Under the pieces are notes generated by a model. That model made no database searches. It had not been told where the DNA came from and worked only from the letters and a program-made list of their open reading frames with translations. 64,000 nt of DNA, taken from Verrucomicrobiales bacterium (GTDB lineage Bacteria > Verrucomicrobiota > Verrucomicrobiia > Verrucomicrobiales > DEV007). Shown here piece after piece: positions 35,781 through 45,000 of this stretch. The DNA lies in the NCBI GenBank assembly GCA_002698785.1, contig PAAG01000060.1, forward strand, positions 186,001-250,000. The letters are read 5' to 3'. Made by a program: the position numbers and the translations under genes. Numbering within the stretch: the first letter of the stretch is position 1; each line of letters begins with the position of its first letter.

Positions 35781-37316
35781 CTACCACTTCTCCATCCACA
35801 CCAGATCATCCCACCATCCTGTATCGTTTTCGACCGCAGGACCTCGGGTAGATCGCCCGCTTTTGATGATGCGATTGAGCTCTTCCACCATATCGGCCTC
35901 CATTTCGGAGTAGTCTGCTTTGCCCCTCGGTTTGAGAAGCTGATTCTCTTCTTCGGGATCGACGTAGAGATCGTACAACTCGCGAGTCTCTCCCTTCTTC
36001 TTCGACTCCATGACAAGCTTCCAATTCCCCTGGCGTATCGCGAAGCGACCGGATACTCCATGGTGAATGATCGCGGGACGTTCTTCTTCTGCGTTACCAG
36101 TTTTCAGCACATCGAAGAAACTCACGCTATCCTCGCCGGCGTTGTCAGGAAGCTTGTAGTCAACAATCTCCGCAACCGTAGCGAAAATGTCAGTCTGACA
36201 AATTGGCCCATCGAAGGTGCTTCCTGCCTTCACACGTGCGGGCCATCGCACGAAGAAGGGAACTCGGTGACCTCCCTCGTAAATGGAGCGCTTTCCTTCC
36301 CGGTAAATACCATTGCTGTCATGTCCGAATTTTTCCTGTCGAATCGGCCAGGTGTTTTCCGGGCCATTGTCACTGGAGAAAACAATCAAGGTATCCTTCG
36401 CAAGGCCGCTTTCGTCCAGGTAATCGAGGATGCGCCCAACGTGCCAGTCGGTTTCCATCATGAAATCGCCGTAGGCACCCGCTTCACTTTTCCCACGGAA
36501 CTGATCGATGGGGATGACGGGCTTGTGAGGCGATGTGTAGGGGAGGTAAACGAAAAACGGTTTCTCTTCAGGCCGTTGCTTCAACCACTCGATGGTCTTG
36601 TCTGTAAAGCGTGTCAGACACTCACTGTCCACGAAGTCGGGTGCCACTTCGATGGGACCTTTGAAATTTCCGTTTTCATCGGGAAGACTGAGGTCGGTCA
36701 GATCTGCATCATACGGAGGCATGATGCGGTAATCTTTAATTGCGATCTCATTTGGCTTCTTCTGCGTGTAGAGCGTCGGAGGGACTTTTGCGTGACGACC
36801 TTCGAACCAGGCAAGGATTCCGAAATTGAGGGAGGCGGGAATGCCATAGAAATAGTCGAATCCCTTGTCGAGCGGCATGTCCGTGACAGGTTGGCTCCAG
36901 TCACGATTATTTCTGTCACCGGGGAACTGCATGCCCAGGTGCCATTTTCCGATCATCGCCGTCGCATAACCATTCTCCTTGAGCATGGAAGCAAGGGACA
37001 TTCTGCCTTCTTCGATGAGGCAGGGAGTTTCCGAACCGAACACTCCCGTCTTAAGGCGTGTTCGCCAGGAATAGCGACCTGTCAGGAGGCCATAGCGACT
37101 CGGGGTGCAAACTGTATCCGAACAATGCGCATCAGTGAAGGTCATGCCTTCCGCCGCGAGACGGTCAAGAGTAGGCGTGGGGAACTTCGATTCTGCATTG
37201 AGGGACGCGGCATCTCCATATCCCTGATCATCGGTATAAATGACGAGAATGTTAGGCTTCTCAGAAGCGTGGCCAAACGTGAGCAACGCTACGCAAAGAA
37301 TGAAAAATCGCTTCAT
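35781..37316 (-). CDS. Exported sulfatase (arylsulfatase-like)
   Basis: 511 residues with a signal peptide (about 1-18). Metal site D29-D30 (IYTDDQGYGD) and maturation motif C70-T-P-S-R74 with LLTGRYSWR following. GKWHLGMQFPG and SSDNGPENTW are present later. The C-terminal region has a tryptophan-rich end (WWDDLVWMEKW). Same direction as the next sulfatase upstream, whose stop lies 18 bases before its start, so the two (37.3-38.9 and 35.8-37.3 kb) probably form an operon. Substrate unknown. Confidence 0.93.
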   Translation of the reverse strand: MKRFFILCVALLTFGHASEKPNILVIYTDDQGYGDAASLNAESKFPTPTLDRLAAEGMTFTDAHCSDTVCTPSRYGLLTGRYSWRTRLKTGVFGSETPCLIEEGRMSLASMLKENGYATAMIGKWHLGMQFPGDRNNRDWSQPVTDMPLDKGFDYFYGIPASLNFGILAWFEGRHAKVPPTLYTQKKPNEIAIKDYRIMPPYDADLTDLSLPDENGNFKGPIEVAPDFVDSECLTRFTDKTIEWLKQRPEEKPFFVYLPYTSPHKPVIPIDQFRGKSEAGAYGDFMMETDWHVGRILDYLDESGLAKDTLIVFSSDNGPENTWPIRQEKFGHDSNGIYREGKRSIYEGGHRVPFFVRWPARVKAGSTFDGPICQTDIFATVAEIVDYKLPDNAGEDSVSFFDVLKTGNAEEERPAIIHHGVSGRFAIRQGNWKLVMESKKKGETRELYDLYVDPEEENQLLKPRGKADYSEMEADMVEELNRIIKSGRSTRGPAVENDTGWWDDLVWMEKW

Positions 37317-37334
37317 TGTATCGGAGGCATTTAA

Positions 37335-38867
37335 TTAATCTCGGAGCGGAGCTTGAGGGCGGAGGTTGTCACCGCGGCGGACGCCAGTTGGCTTCTCTGC
37401 ATTAAAGTCGGGATTAACAGAGGGCATCTGGGCTTTCACCGAGCGAAGGTGATCATACAGCATGCCATGAAGCTCTTTCGCTTTCTCGGCGTGTTGAGAG
37501 ACAAGATTGATATCTTCGTGAATGTCGCTGCTGAGATCGTAAAGCTCGATTCGTCGCATGCCTGTCACTTCGATGAGCTTCCACTTTCCAGCGCGGATTG
37601 CACTGTATGGTTGTGCTCCCATGGAATGGTAGTGTGGGTAGTGCCAATAGATCGCTTCACGTCCCAGTTCTGCACGAGTATCGGATAGAAGAGGGAGCAG
37701 TGACTCCCCGTCGAGAACGGAAGATACTTCTTCCGGGAGATCCTGGCCGATCGCATCGAAGATAGTGGGGAGAAAATCCATCGTGATAACGGGCTCGTGG
37801 CACATCTTCCCATTTTGCGATGCATCAGGAGATCTGATGATCGTGGGCACTCGGATACCGCCCTCGTAGATGCCTCCTTTGCCCTGGCGAATGGGGGCAT
37901 TGTCAGTCGCCTGCGGTTTCAGGCCTCCATTGTCACTGGAGAAAATGATGAGTGTATTGTCGTATTCCTCCGTCTCTTTGAGCTTCGCGATAACTCTTCC
38001 AACTGCTTCATCCACGCTTTCTACCATCGCGGCATACTTCGCGTTTGTATGTTTTCTATTGGGATTCTCCGCCAGTTTCTTCTCGTATTTTTCGACAAGA
38101 TCGGGGCGCCCCTGAAGTGGAGTATGGACGTTGTAGAAACAGAAGTTGATGAAGAAAGGCTTCTCTCCCTCGTGAAACTCCGTGATGAGCTTTTCGGCTT
38201 CGGTCGCAAGGCGGTCGGTTAAATATTCGCCTTCTCGGTCTTCATCGGGAGTATCGTCCTTGGGGAGCGTTCGGTAGATGCTGTTGTCTTTTTTCTTATC
38301 GAGATCTTTGCCCTTTCCGTATGGCCAGAAGTAGCTCGGCGGAGCACCGTGCTCACAGCCTCCGATATTGATGTCGAAGCCGTGAGCTTGAGGGTAATTG
38401 TCAGGATCAGGACTGTCCGCGCCTCCTTTGGTGTAACCGTCTCGATGTGCGAGGTGCCATTTCCCGAGATGCGCGCTGACGTATCCGTGCGGCTTCAGTA
38501 GTTCGGGGATGGTCTGGTGTTCCTTTTCGAGGACTTGTGTCCAGTCCGGAATGGAGAGTGGAGTATTCTCGAAAGGGTGCCCAGGAATAAAATCCGTTAC
38601 GTGGAGACGAGCGGGGGATTGCCCAGTCATCAACGCGGCTCGACTCGGAGAGCAAACGGTGCAGGCCGCATAGGCTGATGTGAACTTTACTCCCTCGGAA
38701 GCAAGGGCATCGATATTTGGCGTTTCATACAGATCGCTGCCGGTGCAGCCGAGATCCGTCCAGCCCATGTCGTCGACAAAAAAGATAACGACGTTCTCAG
38801 GCTTCGAGAGGGCACTTGAAGAAAGGAACAAGGATAATGTGAGAAATAGAAGGGGGATTCGATTCAT
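37335..38867 (-). CDS. Exported sulfatase
   Basis: From the ATG at 38867 the protein has 510 residues and a signal peptide (1-21). A much longer in-frame extension (to 39065) precedes the signal peptide and overlaps a structured intergenic region, so it is excluded. Metal site D32-D33 (FFVDDMGWTD), maturation motif C72-S-P-S-R76, LGKWHLAHRDGY and SSDNGGLKPQ fit the S1 family. The family's usual length is 450-550. It is first in a two-sulfatase run with the gene ending at 35781. Confidence 0.93.
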   Translation of the reverse strand: MNRIPLLFLTLSLFLSSSALSKPENVVIFFVDDMGWTDLGCTGSDLYETPNIDALASEGVKFTSAYAACTVCSPSRAALMTGQSPARLHVTDFIPGHPFENTPLSIPDWTQVLEKEHQTIPELLKPHGYVSAHLGKWHLAHRDGYTKGGADSPDPDNYPQAHGFDINIGGCEHGAPPSYFWPYGKGKDLDKKKDNSIYRTLPKDDTPDEDREGEYLTDRLATEAEKLITEFHEGEKPFFINFCFYNVHTPLQGRPDLVEKYEKKLAENPNRKHTNAKYAAMVESVDEAVGRVIAKLKETEEYDNTLIIFSSDNGGLKPQATDNAPIRQGKGGIYEGGIRVPTIIRSPDASQNGKMCHEPVITMDFLPTIFDAIGQDLPEEVSSVLDGESLLPLLSDTRAELGREAIYWHYPHYHSMGAQPYSAIRAGKWKLIEVTGMRRIELYDLSSDIHEDINLVSQHAEKAKELHGMLYDHLRSVKAQMPSVNPDFNAEKPTGVRRGDNLRPQAPLRD

Positions 38868-39228
38868 AGAGGTCTCGGTAACCCTAAAGTGATCAGGGCC
38901 GCTCGCCAATCCCAATTCCGGCGTAATGAGGTTGTTCCACGAATTAGGGGTGTGTTCGAAAATCAGGGTGAGGCGTGACGATGGTAATTGCCCCGCCTCG
39001 CACGGCGCTTCGAAGGAGCGGGGTTTTCCCCCGCGACTGAGGAGCAACAAAGTGAGGTGGCGCAATTACCGAGCTTCTCCCCACTTCCGCCCCGCTCGCG
39101 GGGCATGATTTCTAAATACATCGTAAAACTTCACGTCCATCCTGATTTTCGAAGACACCCCAATGCGGCTACAAATTCAATCGAGATTTCTACCCGCATT
39201 CTGCGGTGTAGGTGATACTATTCTATTC
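38868..39228. other. 361-base intergenic region, no gene seen
   Basis: Divergent region between the sulfatase and the DUF4870 gene. I see no coding frame with family character. It contains a large inverted repeat with nested hairpins (38983-39104). The remainder presumably holds the two divergent promoters, which I cannot place with confidence. Confidence 0.5.
38983..39104. repeat. Large imperfect inverted repeat with nested hairpins
   Basis: The outer arms GGTAATTGCCCCGCCTC (38983-38999) and GAGGTGGCGCAATTACC (39054-39070) pair over 17 positions with two mismatches. Inside is a perfect stem GCGGGG (39018-39023) with CCCCGC (39029-39034). Just outside is a second hairpin GCCCCG-CTCG-CGGGGC (39089-39104). 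This could be a REP/MITE-like unit or a structured RNA. It is not followed by a T-run. Confidence 0.5.
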
Positions 39229-39657
39229 ATGGACTCCGAGACTCCGCCGCCACAGCCTGAAAATACTGACTCCGTCGAGCAGAATCCACCACCGGTTCCC
39301 CCGCAGTCACCTCCAGCGGATCCTGCAAAAGTAGAAAGAGATTGGGTGATGTATACTCACCTTGCCGGTCTCGCGACACTCGTTTCCATCCCCGCGTTTC
39401 TCGGGCCATTGATCATATGGCTTACGAAGAAAGATGAAATCCCAGCGGTCGATGAAGCGGGGAAAGAAGCGGTCAACTTCCAACTTACCATGCTGCTGGT
39501 TCAGCTGGTTTCGTTTCCGCTGTGCTTTATTTTCATCGGATTTATCACTCTGTTTGGTGCAGTGGTGATGTCAGTGGTATTCGCGATCATCGCAGGAATG
39601 GAAGCGAACAAAGGCAATACTTACCGATATCCGATGACCTGGAGGATGATCAAATAA
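39229..39657 (+). CDS. DUF4870 membrane protein
   Basis: 142 residues from ATG 39229. A proline-rich, acidic N-terminus (1-33) precedes the DUF4870 core: WVMYTHLAGLATLVSIP, LIIWLTKKDEIPAVDEAGKEAVNFQ, and two further hydrophobic segments, ending NTYRYPMTWRMIK. Three to four membrane segments. DUF4870 proteins are small inner-membrane proteins of unknown role. The ORF extends to 39163, but that part lacks family features. Convergent with the sulfatase gene ending at 39668. Confidence 0.87.
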   Translation: MDSETPPPQPENTDSVEQNPPPVPPQSPPADPAKVERDWVMYTHLAGLATLVSIPAFLGPLIIWLTKKDEIPAVDEAGKEAVNFQLTMLLVQLVSFPLCFIFIGFITLFGAVVMSVVFAIIAGMEANKGNTYRYPMTWRMIK

Positions 39658-39667
39658 CTGCGTCTCT

Positions 39668-41023
39668 CTATTGGGCCTTGGCGACAGAGTCCATATCGGC
39701 CTTGGACTCCTTTTCGAGGTCTTGGAGAAGTTCCTTTACCTTATCAGGCATTTCTTTCGACAGGTCATTCGATTCGGAAGGATCGTCAGCAATATTGAAA
39801 AGCTCAGTTTTGTCGGGAACTCCATCTTTGGTGTTCGGGAAGACAACAAGTTTCCAGTCTCCCTTTCTCAACGCCAAAGCACGAAACCGAGGGCCTGCAG
39901 AATAAAGAGGGCGATCCGCGAGCTTCTCATCTCCAATCAGAGCTGGCCAGATATTGGTGCCGTCCCAATTTACAGCCTTCTCATCCATGTTGCTGCCTGC
40001 GAGTGAGCAAAATGTAGGCATCCAGTCCGAGATGTGAACGGGCTGATCAAATTTGGCTCCTGCTCTGAGTTTGCCCGGCCATCTGGCTATCGTGGGAACG
40101 CGAGTCCCTCCTTCGTAAATGTCTCCTTTTTTCCCTCTCAGAGGTTGGTTGTTGCCAGGTAGTGCGCCGTTTGGGCACTGGTCATCCGGGTATTTAGTGT
40201 CGTTATTCTCGGCGGTCGACCCTCCGTTGTCGCTGGTGAAAATGATGAGCGTGTTTTCAGTCTTCCCGGCTTTTTCAACTGCATCCAGGACTTGGCCTAC
40301 AGAATCATCCAGATGCATGGTGCAGGCTGCGTACTGTCGAGGAACTTCGCCTTCGATGGAATCTGGAACTCTGGCGACCCATTCTTCCGGTTCACGGATA
40401 GGGAGATGGACCGCGGTGAAGGGCATGTAGAGAAAGAAAGGGGAATCACCGTTTTGAGAGCCGATCCATTCTACGGCTTCGTCAGTGATCAAGTCAGTTA
40501 CGTGACCTTCCTCCGTGAGAAGCTCTTCGTTTCGGTGCCACGTGGTAGTGTAAGGCCCTTTCTTGTAATGATGGTTGTAGGGCGCGACGCCTCCTGCGAG
40601 AGATCCATAGCTATGGTCGAAGCCAAAATGGTTCGGACCCCACTCCGGCTTGGAGCCGAGGTGCCATTTTCCCGTCAGGCAGGTGTTGTATCCGGCATCG
40701 TTTAAAGCCTTGGCGGTGGTGACGGTGTCAAAAGGAAGAGCAAGCTCGTTCGTAGGAGTGGTAATCCCATAGCGGCTCCAGTAGCGTCCCGTCATAAAGG
40801 CGGCTCGAGTAGGGCTACAAACGGGGGCCACGTAGTGTTGCGTTAGCTCTACGCCTTCCTTGAGCAGGCGATTTAAATTGGGAGTCGGCACGGGGCCACC
40901 GTGAAACTCGACGTCTGCCCAGCCAAGATCGTCCGCTATGATAAAGATGATGTTCGGTTTGTCTGCCGCACGGGCAAAGGCCGATCCGAGGACGAGAAAT
41001 AGGCAGAGGAGCAAGTTTCGCAT
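39668..41023 (-). CDS. Exported sulfatase (arylsulfatase A/B-like)
   Basis: 451 residues with a signal peptide (1-20). Metal site D31-D32 (IIADDLGWADV), maturation motif C69-S-P-T-R73 followed by FMTGRYWSRYG. The fourth position is threonine, a tolerated variant. GKWHLGSKPEWGPNHFGFDHSYG and SDNGGSTAEN support the arylsulfatase subgroup. It is divergent from the exported protein at 41145, with 121 bases between. Substrate unknown. Confidence 0.93.
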   Translation of the reverse strand: MRNLLLCLFLVLGSAFARAADKPNIIFIIADDLGWADVEFHGGPVPTPNLNRLLKEGVELTQHYVAPVCSPTRAAFMTGRYWSRYGITTPTNELALPFDTVTTAKALNDAGYNTCLTGKWHLGSKPEWGPNHFGFDHSYGSLAGGVAPYNHHYKKGPYTTTWHRNEELLTEEGHVTDLITDEAVEWIGSQNGDSPFFLYMPFTAVHLPIREPEEWVARVPDSIEGEVPRQYAACTMHLDDSVGQVLDAVEKAGKTENTLIIFTSDNGGSTAENNDTKYPDDQCPNGALPGNNQPLRGKKGDIYEGGTRVPTIARWPGKLRAGAKFDQPVHISDWMPTFCSLAGSNMDEKAVNWDGTNIWPALIGDEKLADRPLYSAGPRFRALALRKGDWKLVVFPNTKDGVPDKTELFNIADDPSESNDLSKEMPDKVKELLQDLEKESKADMDSVAKAQ

Positions 41024-41144
41024 GGTCTCGTTTTACCCTTTTGTGAAAGCTTCGACAACCGGCGCGATATTGGGCGGAATTTGCGTGAAATGGATGCGCT
41101 AACCTCCTGTTGCAGACCGAGATTGAGAGACGTAATCTGGAGAT

Positions 41145-42038
41145 ATGAAAACAACCCTTTTCATCCTGACTGTGGCGATGTCGATTGGTGTCGCTGGTGC
41201 CCGCGAGTTTCGGACGATTACGAATTCAGCGGGTGTATCGATCGAGGCAGAGATTCTCGACTATAGTGAAGGCACTCTCAAGATTCGATCTCAAAGGAAG
41301 GTGTTTGAAATTCCCGTAGATACTTTGTCTCAGGCCGATCAGGACTGGATTGCAGAGTGGGATGCCAAGCGGCAGGGGAAGGAAGAGGACCTTTACTACA
41401 GCGAGGTAATCTTTGAAGACGACTTTTCCGGAGATGGCTTCGGTGAAAAATGGGGCCACTACAAAAGCGAAAGCGTGATTCAGGATGGTGTCCTGATCGG
41501 CAAGACGATCGACATTAATGACCACGCCGGTGTCGATAACATTCGTTTCGAAGGTCGCAAAGACATGGAGGTCTCGGTGAAATTCAATTTCATGAGTGAA
41601 GAGGCCCAGCGATTCAATGTCTGGTTCGATGACAAGGACTACAAAGGTTCCCACGCGGGGCACGTCGCGAGCATTGCCCTTTGGCCTGGCGGTTTGTCCA
41701 TCACCGATGCCAAGACAGGGAACATGGAAAACTCGATTTACGAGAAGAAGAAGTCCCCAGAAGGTCTCGACGAAGAGACGAAAGAGTTGCTGGAGACAAA
41801 GACCGTAAAGTTCGATGCCGATATCGAGCGCGAAACGTGGCACTCTCTCAAGATTCGCACAAAAGGCGATACGATCACCGTGTTCATCGATGACGATGAG
41901 ATCGGAAGCCTGACATCAGAAGGAAACAGCCACCCAACGAAATCACTCGTGAGCCTCACCACGAACGTCAACGACGTGCACTACGACGACTTCGTCGTGA
42001 AAGCAGCAGAAAATGTCGAAGAGCCTGCTGCGGAGTGA
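41145..42038 (+). CDS. Exported protein with SHD1-like and concanavalin-like domains
   Basis: 297 residues with a signal peptide (1-19). Residues 20-75 form an SHD1-like unit (REFRTITNSAGVSIEAEIL, IPVDTLSQADQDWIAEW). From about 85 a concanavalin-like laminin-G/DUF1080-type fold begins with VIFEDDFSGDGFGEKWG and includes WHSLKIRTKGDTITVFIDDD near 225. The two-domain layout is common in Planctomycetes-Verrucomicrobia exported proteins, and it probably binds carbohydrate. Start at ATG 41145 with a GGAG ribosome-binding site. The stop codon lies in a hairpin (42030-42055). Confidence 0.8.
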   Translation: MKTTLFILTVAMSIGVAGAREFRTITNSAGVSIEAEILDYSEGTLKIRSQRKVFEIPVDTLSQADQDWIAEWDAKRQGKEEDLYYSEVIFEDDFSGDGFGEKWGHYKSESVIQDGVLIGKTIDINDHAGVDNIRFEGRKDMEVSVKFNFMSEEAQRFNVWFDDKDYKGSHAGHVASIALWPGGLSITDAKTGNMENSIYEKKKSPEGLDEETKELLETKTVKFDADIERETWHSLKIRTKGDTITVFIDDDEIGSLTSEGNSHPTKSLVSLTTNVNDVHYDDFVVKAAENVEEPAAE

Positions 42039-42055
42039 TTTGGATTTCACTCCGC
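42030..42055 (+). terminator. Hairpin containing the stop codon of the 41145 gene
   Basis: GCGGAGTGA (42030-42038) pairs perfectly with TCACTCCGC (42047-42055) around an 8-base loop. The TGA in the 5' arm is the gene's stop codon. There is no T-run, so it may be a weak or Rho-assisted terminator, or may protect the mRNA end. Confidence 0.5.
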
Positions 42056-42062
42056 ATTGGTA

Positions 42063-42090
42063 GGGCACCCGATTACTTCATCGGGTGCTC
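42063..42090 (-). terminator. Hairpin containing the stop codon of the ThuA/propeller gene
   Basis: Arms GGGCACCCGAT (42063-42073) and ATCGGGTGCTC (42080-42090) form an 11-bp stem with one G-U pair. The 6-base loop holds most of the minus-strand gene's TAA stop codon. It mirrors the hairpin of the converging gene. Confidence 0.5.
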
Positions 42091-45000
42091 TTTGAGCAGA
42101 TCTTCAGGCTTGTAGAACATTCCTGGTGTCCGGTCGGCAGTTTCGGAGCGGACTTTTTTGACTTGGGCAGGTTTTACCGCGTCAGCCTTGTTGCCCCACG
42201 AGTTCCGGATGTAGGTCAGAACTCCAGCGATCTCATTGTCGTTCAGCATGGGACCGAAAGCGGTCATGGGTGGAATTCCTTTAGCGGGATCATACATCTT
42301 TCCATTCACTTCAATGGGTCCCCAGAGACCATGCAGGACGAGTTTTGTCAGGCGGTCGACATCGCCGGTGACCCATTTGCTCTCCACGAGTGGAGGATAA
42401 ATGTTAGGGATTGTTCCGAGACCATTGCCTCCATGGCAAGTGCCACAAAAGCCGTCACGATGAAAGACTTCCTCCCCGACCTTCCAGAGGTCCTTGTCTG
42501 CCTGTGAGAGGTGGGAAGGAACTTTGGGCAGTTCTTCCTTCTTCGGCTTCAGATCGAGAGTGCCTGCTACGAGTTGCTGGCCTACGGGATTGTCGCTGAG
42601 GTCGATTCCTTCGGAGTGAGGCTTCAAGGTTACATAGGCAGCTTCCACCGTTGGCCCCATCCATTTGTCGAGAGGGAGCTTCAGGGCTTCGAAAAGCACT
42701 TGGGCTCCGTTTTCGTTATCGAGCCAAGTAGCAGCAACGATCGATTCAAGTCGAACTCGCGGATGCGAGTCACGGGCTGCTTCGAATAGGTAAGTGTGTC
42801 CTTCTTCGAGTTTCTCGTTATTGAAGCGAACAACATCGACTGCAGCAGCTCGGACTTGGTGCATGGGATGGCTGAGGGCTTCTTCGAGCAATTCTTTGTC
42901 GACAAAACCTTGCGCCCACGTTGCCCAGAGTCCCTCCAAAAGACTGCGGCCGTATGTCGGATCGCTTTTGTCGAGGCTGGCTACCCACTTTTTCGCAGCA
43001 GGAATGACTTCGTCTGGAGAATGCTCACGAAGTTCACGACGGGTGCGGTAACGCGCGCGGTATTCGTGGAGTTCAAGGTTGCTGAGAAGCTGTTCGACGG
43101 ATGCCCCGTCAATTACTGGTGGCTCGACGAGTTCATTGGCTGGGTAAGTAAGTCGGTAGATTCGGCCGTACTTTGAATTACGCTTGGGATCGCGCGCAGA
43201 GTGCTGCATGTGTCCGATGAGTGCGTTGTGCCAATCGATGATGTAAAGGGAGCCATCAGGAGCAAACTCAAGGTCGCAGGGACGGAAGTTGCCGTCATCC
43301 GAACGAACGAGGTCCTGGTAGTGGCTTCCCGTGAAACCGGATCCATCTTCGATGACTGTGTGTTCTTTTGTTCCAAGAAATCCGATGGTGTTGTTCAGCA
43401 GATAATGACCCTGCGTTTCTGCGGGAAAGTGACGGCTGGAAACAAACTCTCCACCAGATGTCGGACGCACTTTGTGGGTAGTGAACTGATCGACTTGACC
43501 AATCTCGTATCCATGAGGGACTTTTGCGCTGAGTGGGAGAAGCCACCAGTTGGCACCAGGGGAGGCATCGCCAAGGAAGTCTTGGCCATACTCATCAAAA
43601 GCGACCGCCCATGGGTTGGAGTAGTCTGCCTGGGAGTGACGAGTAAGTTTCCATGAGTGCGGATCAAAACGCCAGAGACCTCCGTCAGTCATGCGCTGAG
43701 GGCCGTAAGGTGTTTCCACTTGGCTGTGGAGGAAACGTCCCTCACAAAGATAGAATGCTCCCGACGCGTCGGCGCTGTAAGCGGAAATAGCGTGGTGGGT
43801 GTCGTGAGAATCAAAGCCATCGACAAGGCGAGTCCGGCGGTCTGCCTTATCGTCTCCGTCAGTATCTTCGAGGAGCATGAGATAGGGCTCCTCGCTGATG
43901 TAGACACCTTCGGGCGCGAGTTCGAATCCAATCGGGACGTGAAGGCCGTCGGCGAAAACAGTTTCCTTGTCTGCTTTGCCGTCACCGTCGGTGTCTTCGT
44001 AGATCAGAAGCATATCGTTAGGACGTGGGCCGCCAGGCTTGTAGTGAGGATAACTCTGAACGGTGGAAACCCAGAGGCGTCCCTTCGCGTCGAATGACAT
44101 CTGGACGGGATTGCCAAGATTCGGGAATTCTTCCTCGCTGGCGAAAAGGCTGATCTCGTATCCATCAGGAAGCTGAAAGAGTGGCTTGGCAGCGTTGGGA
44201 TCGAGATAGTTGATCGGGCGATCGTAGTTAGTCTCGACGGGGCTGAGCTTGCGTGTTTTCGAATCGTCGACCGCCACTTTCTCTCCGCGTGCTGCGGCCC
44301 AGATTTCCTCGTCACGAAGCTCGGTCATCTGGCGGATTTTCTCGATCTCTTCAGGGTAGTTGAAATCGCCGTAAGGTGCCCAGCGCTGTCCCCAGACGTG
44401 GACACCATTGAGCATGCGGTAATCATTATGCCAGAGCCAGTTCCGATCGAGAATGGCTTCGATAAGGTCGGTGTTTTCTGCGCCTTTTGCGTCGGACTTT
44501 CCGAAAAGCTGGTCCGCAAGATAGGGGGCGAGTTTGGCATAACCTGTCTCGTTGAGGTGGCATCCGTTCAGGGTCATGTCCGTGTCCGGATCGACCATCC
44601 AGTTGCGGCTGGGAGTGTAGACGTCAATGGAGCCGACGTTCTTTTCGGCAGCTACCTCCTCGACCGCTTTGGCATAAGCTGCGATGCGTTTGTTTTCTTC
44701 GAGTCCTCCAGGAAGATCATATTCGTTGGTGCGATCCTCGAACCCGATCGGAGTCACGAGAACCAGGCGCGGAGCAGTTTTGCCGTTGTAGGCTTGTGAG
44801 AGCGTGTGATCAACGAAGGCGCTGAGCTCGGCCTTGAAGTTGTCCACTTTCTCAAGGCCATCGAAAGATTCATTGAAACCAAAGAAGGCAACAATGGTAT
44901 CTGCGTCGAGCATGGTGAGCCACTCATCGGGGTAGGGGTAGTGTCCGATACCAAAATGAGCCTGCTTGTCAGGATGAAACTTCTCAGCCCCGGGAAATGC

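Noticed and set aside
35760-37334. 524-codon plus-strand frame
   Set aside because: Antisense to a clear sulfatase with signal peptide and C-T-P-S-R motif; a by-product of codon bias.
38868-39065. N-terminal extension of the sulfatase gene (to 39065)
   Set aside because: The signal peptide begins at 38867; the extension overlaps a structured intergenic repeat and has no coding features.
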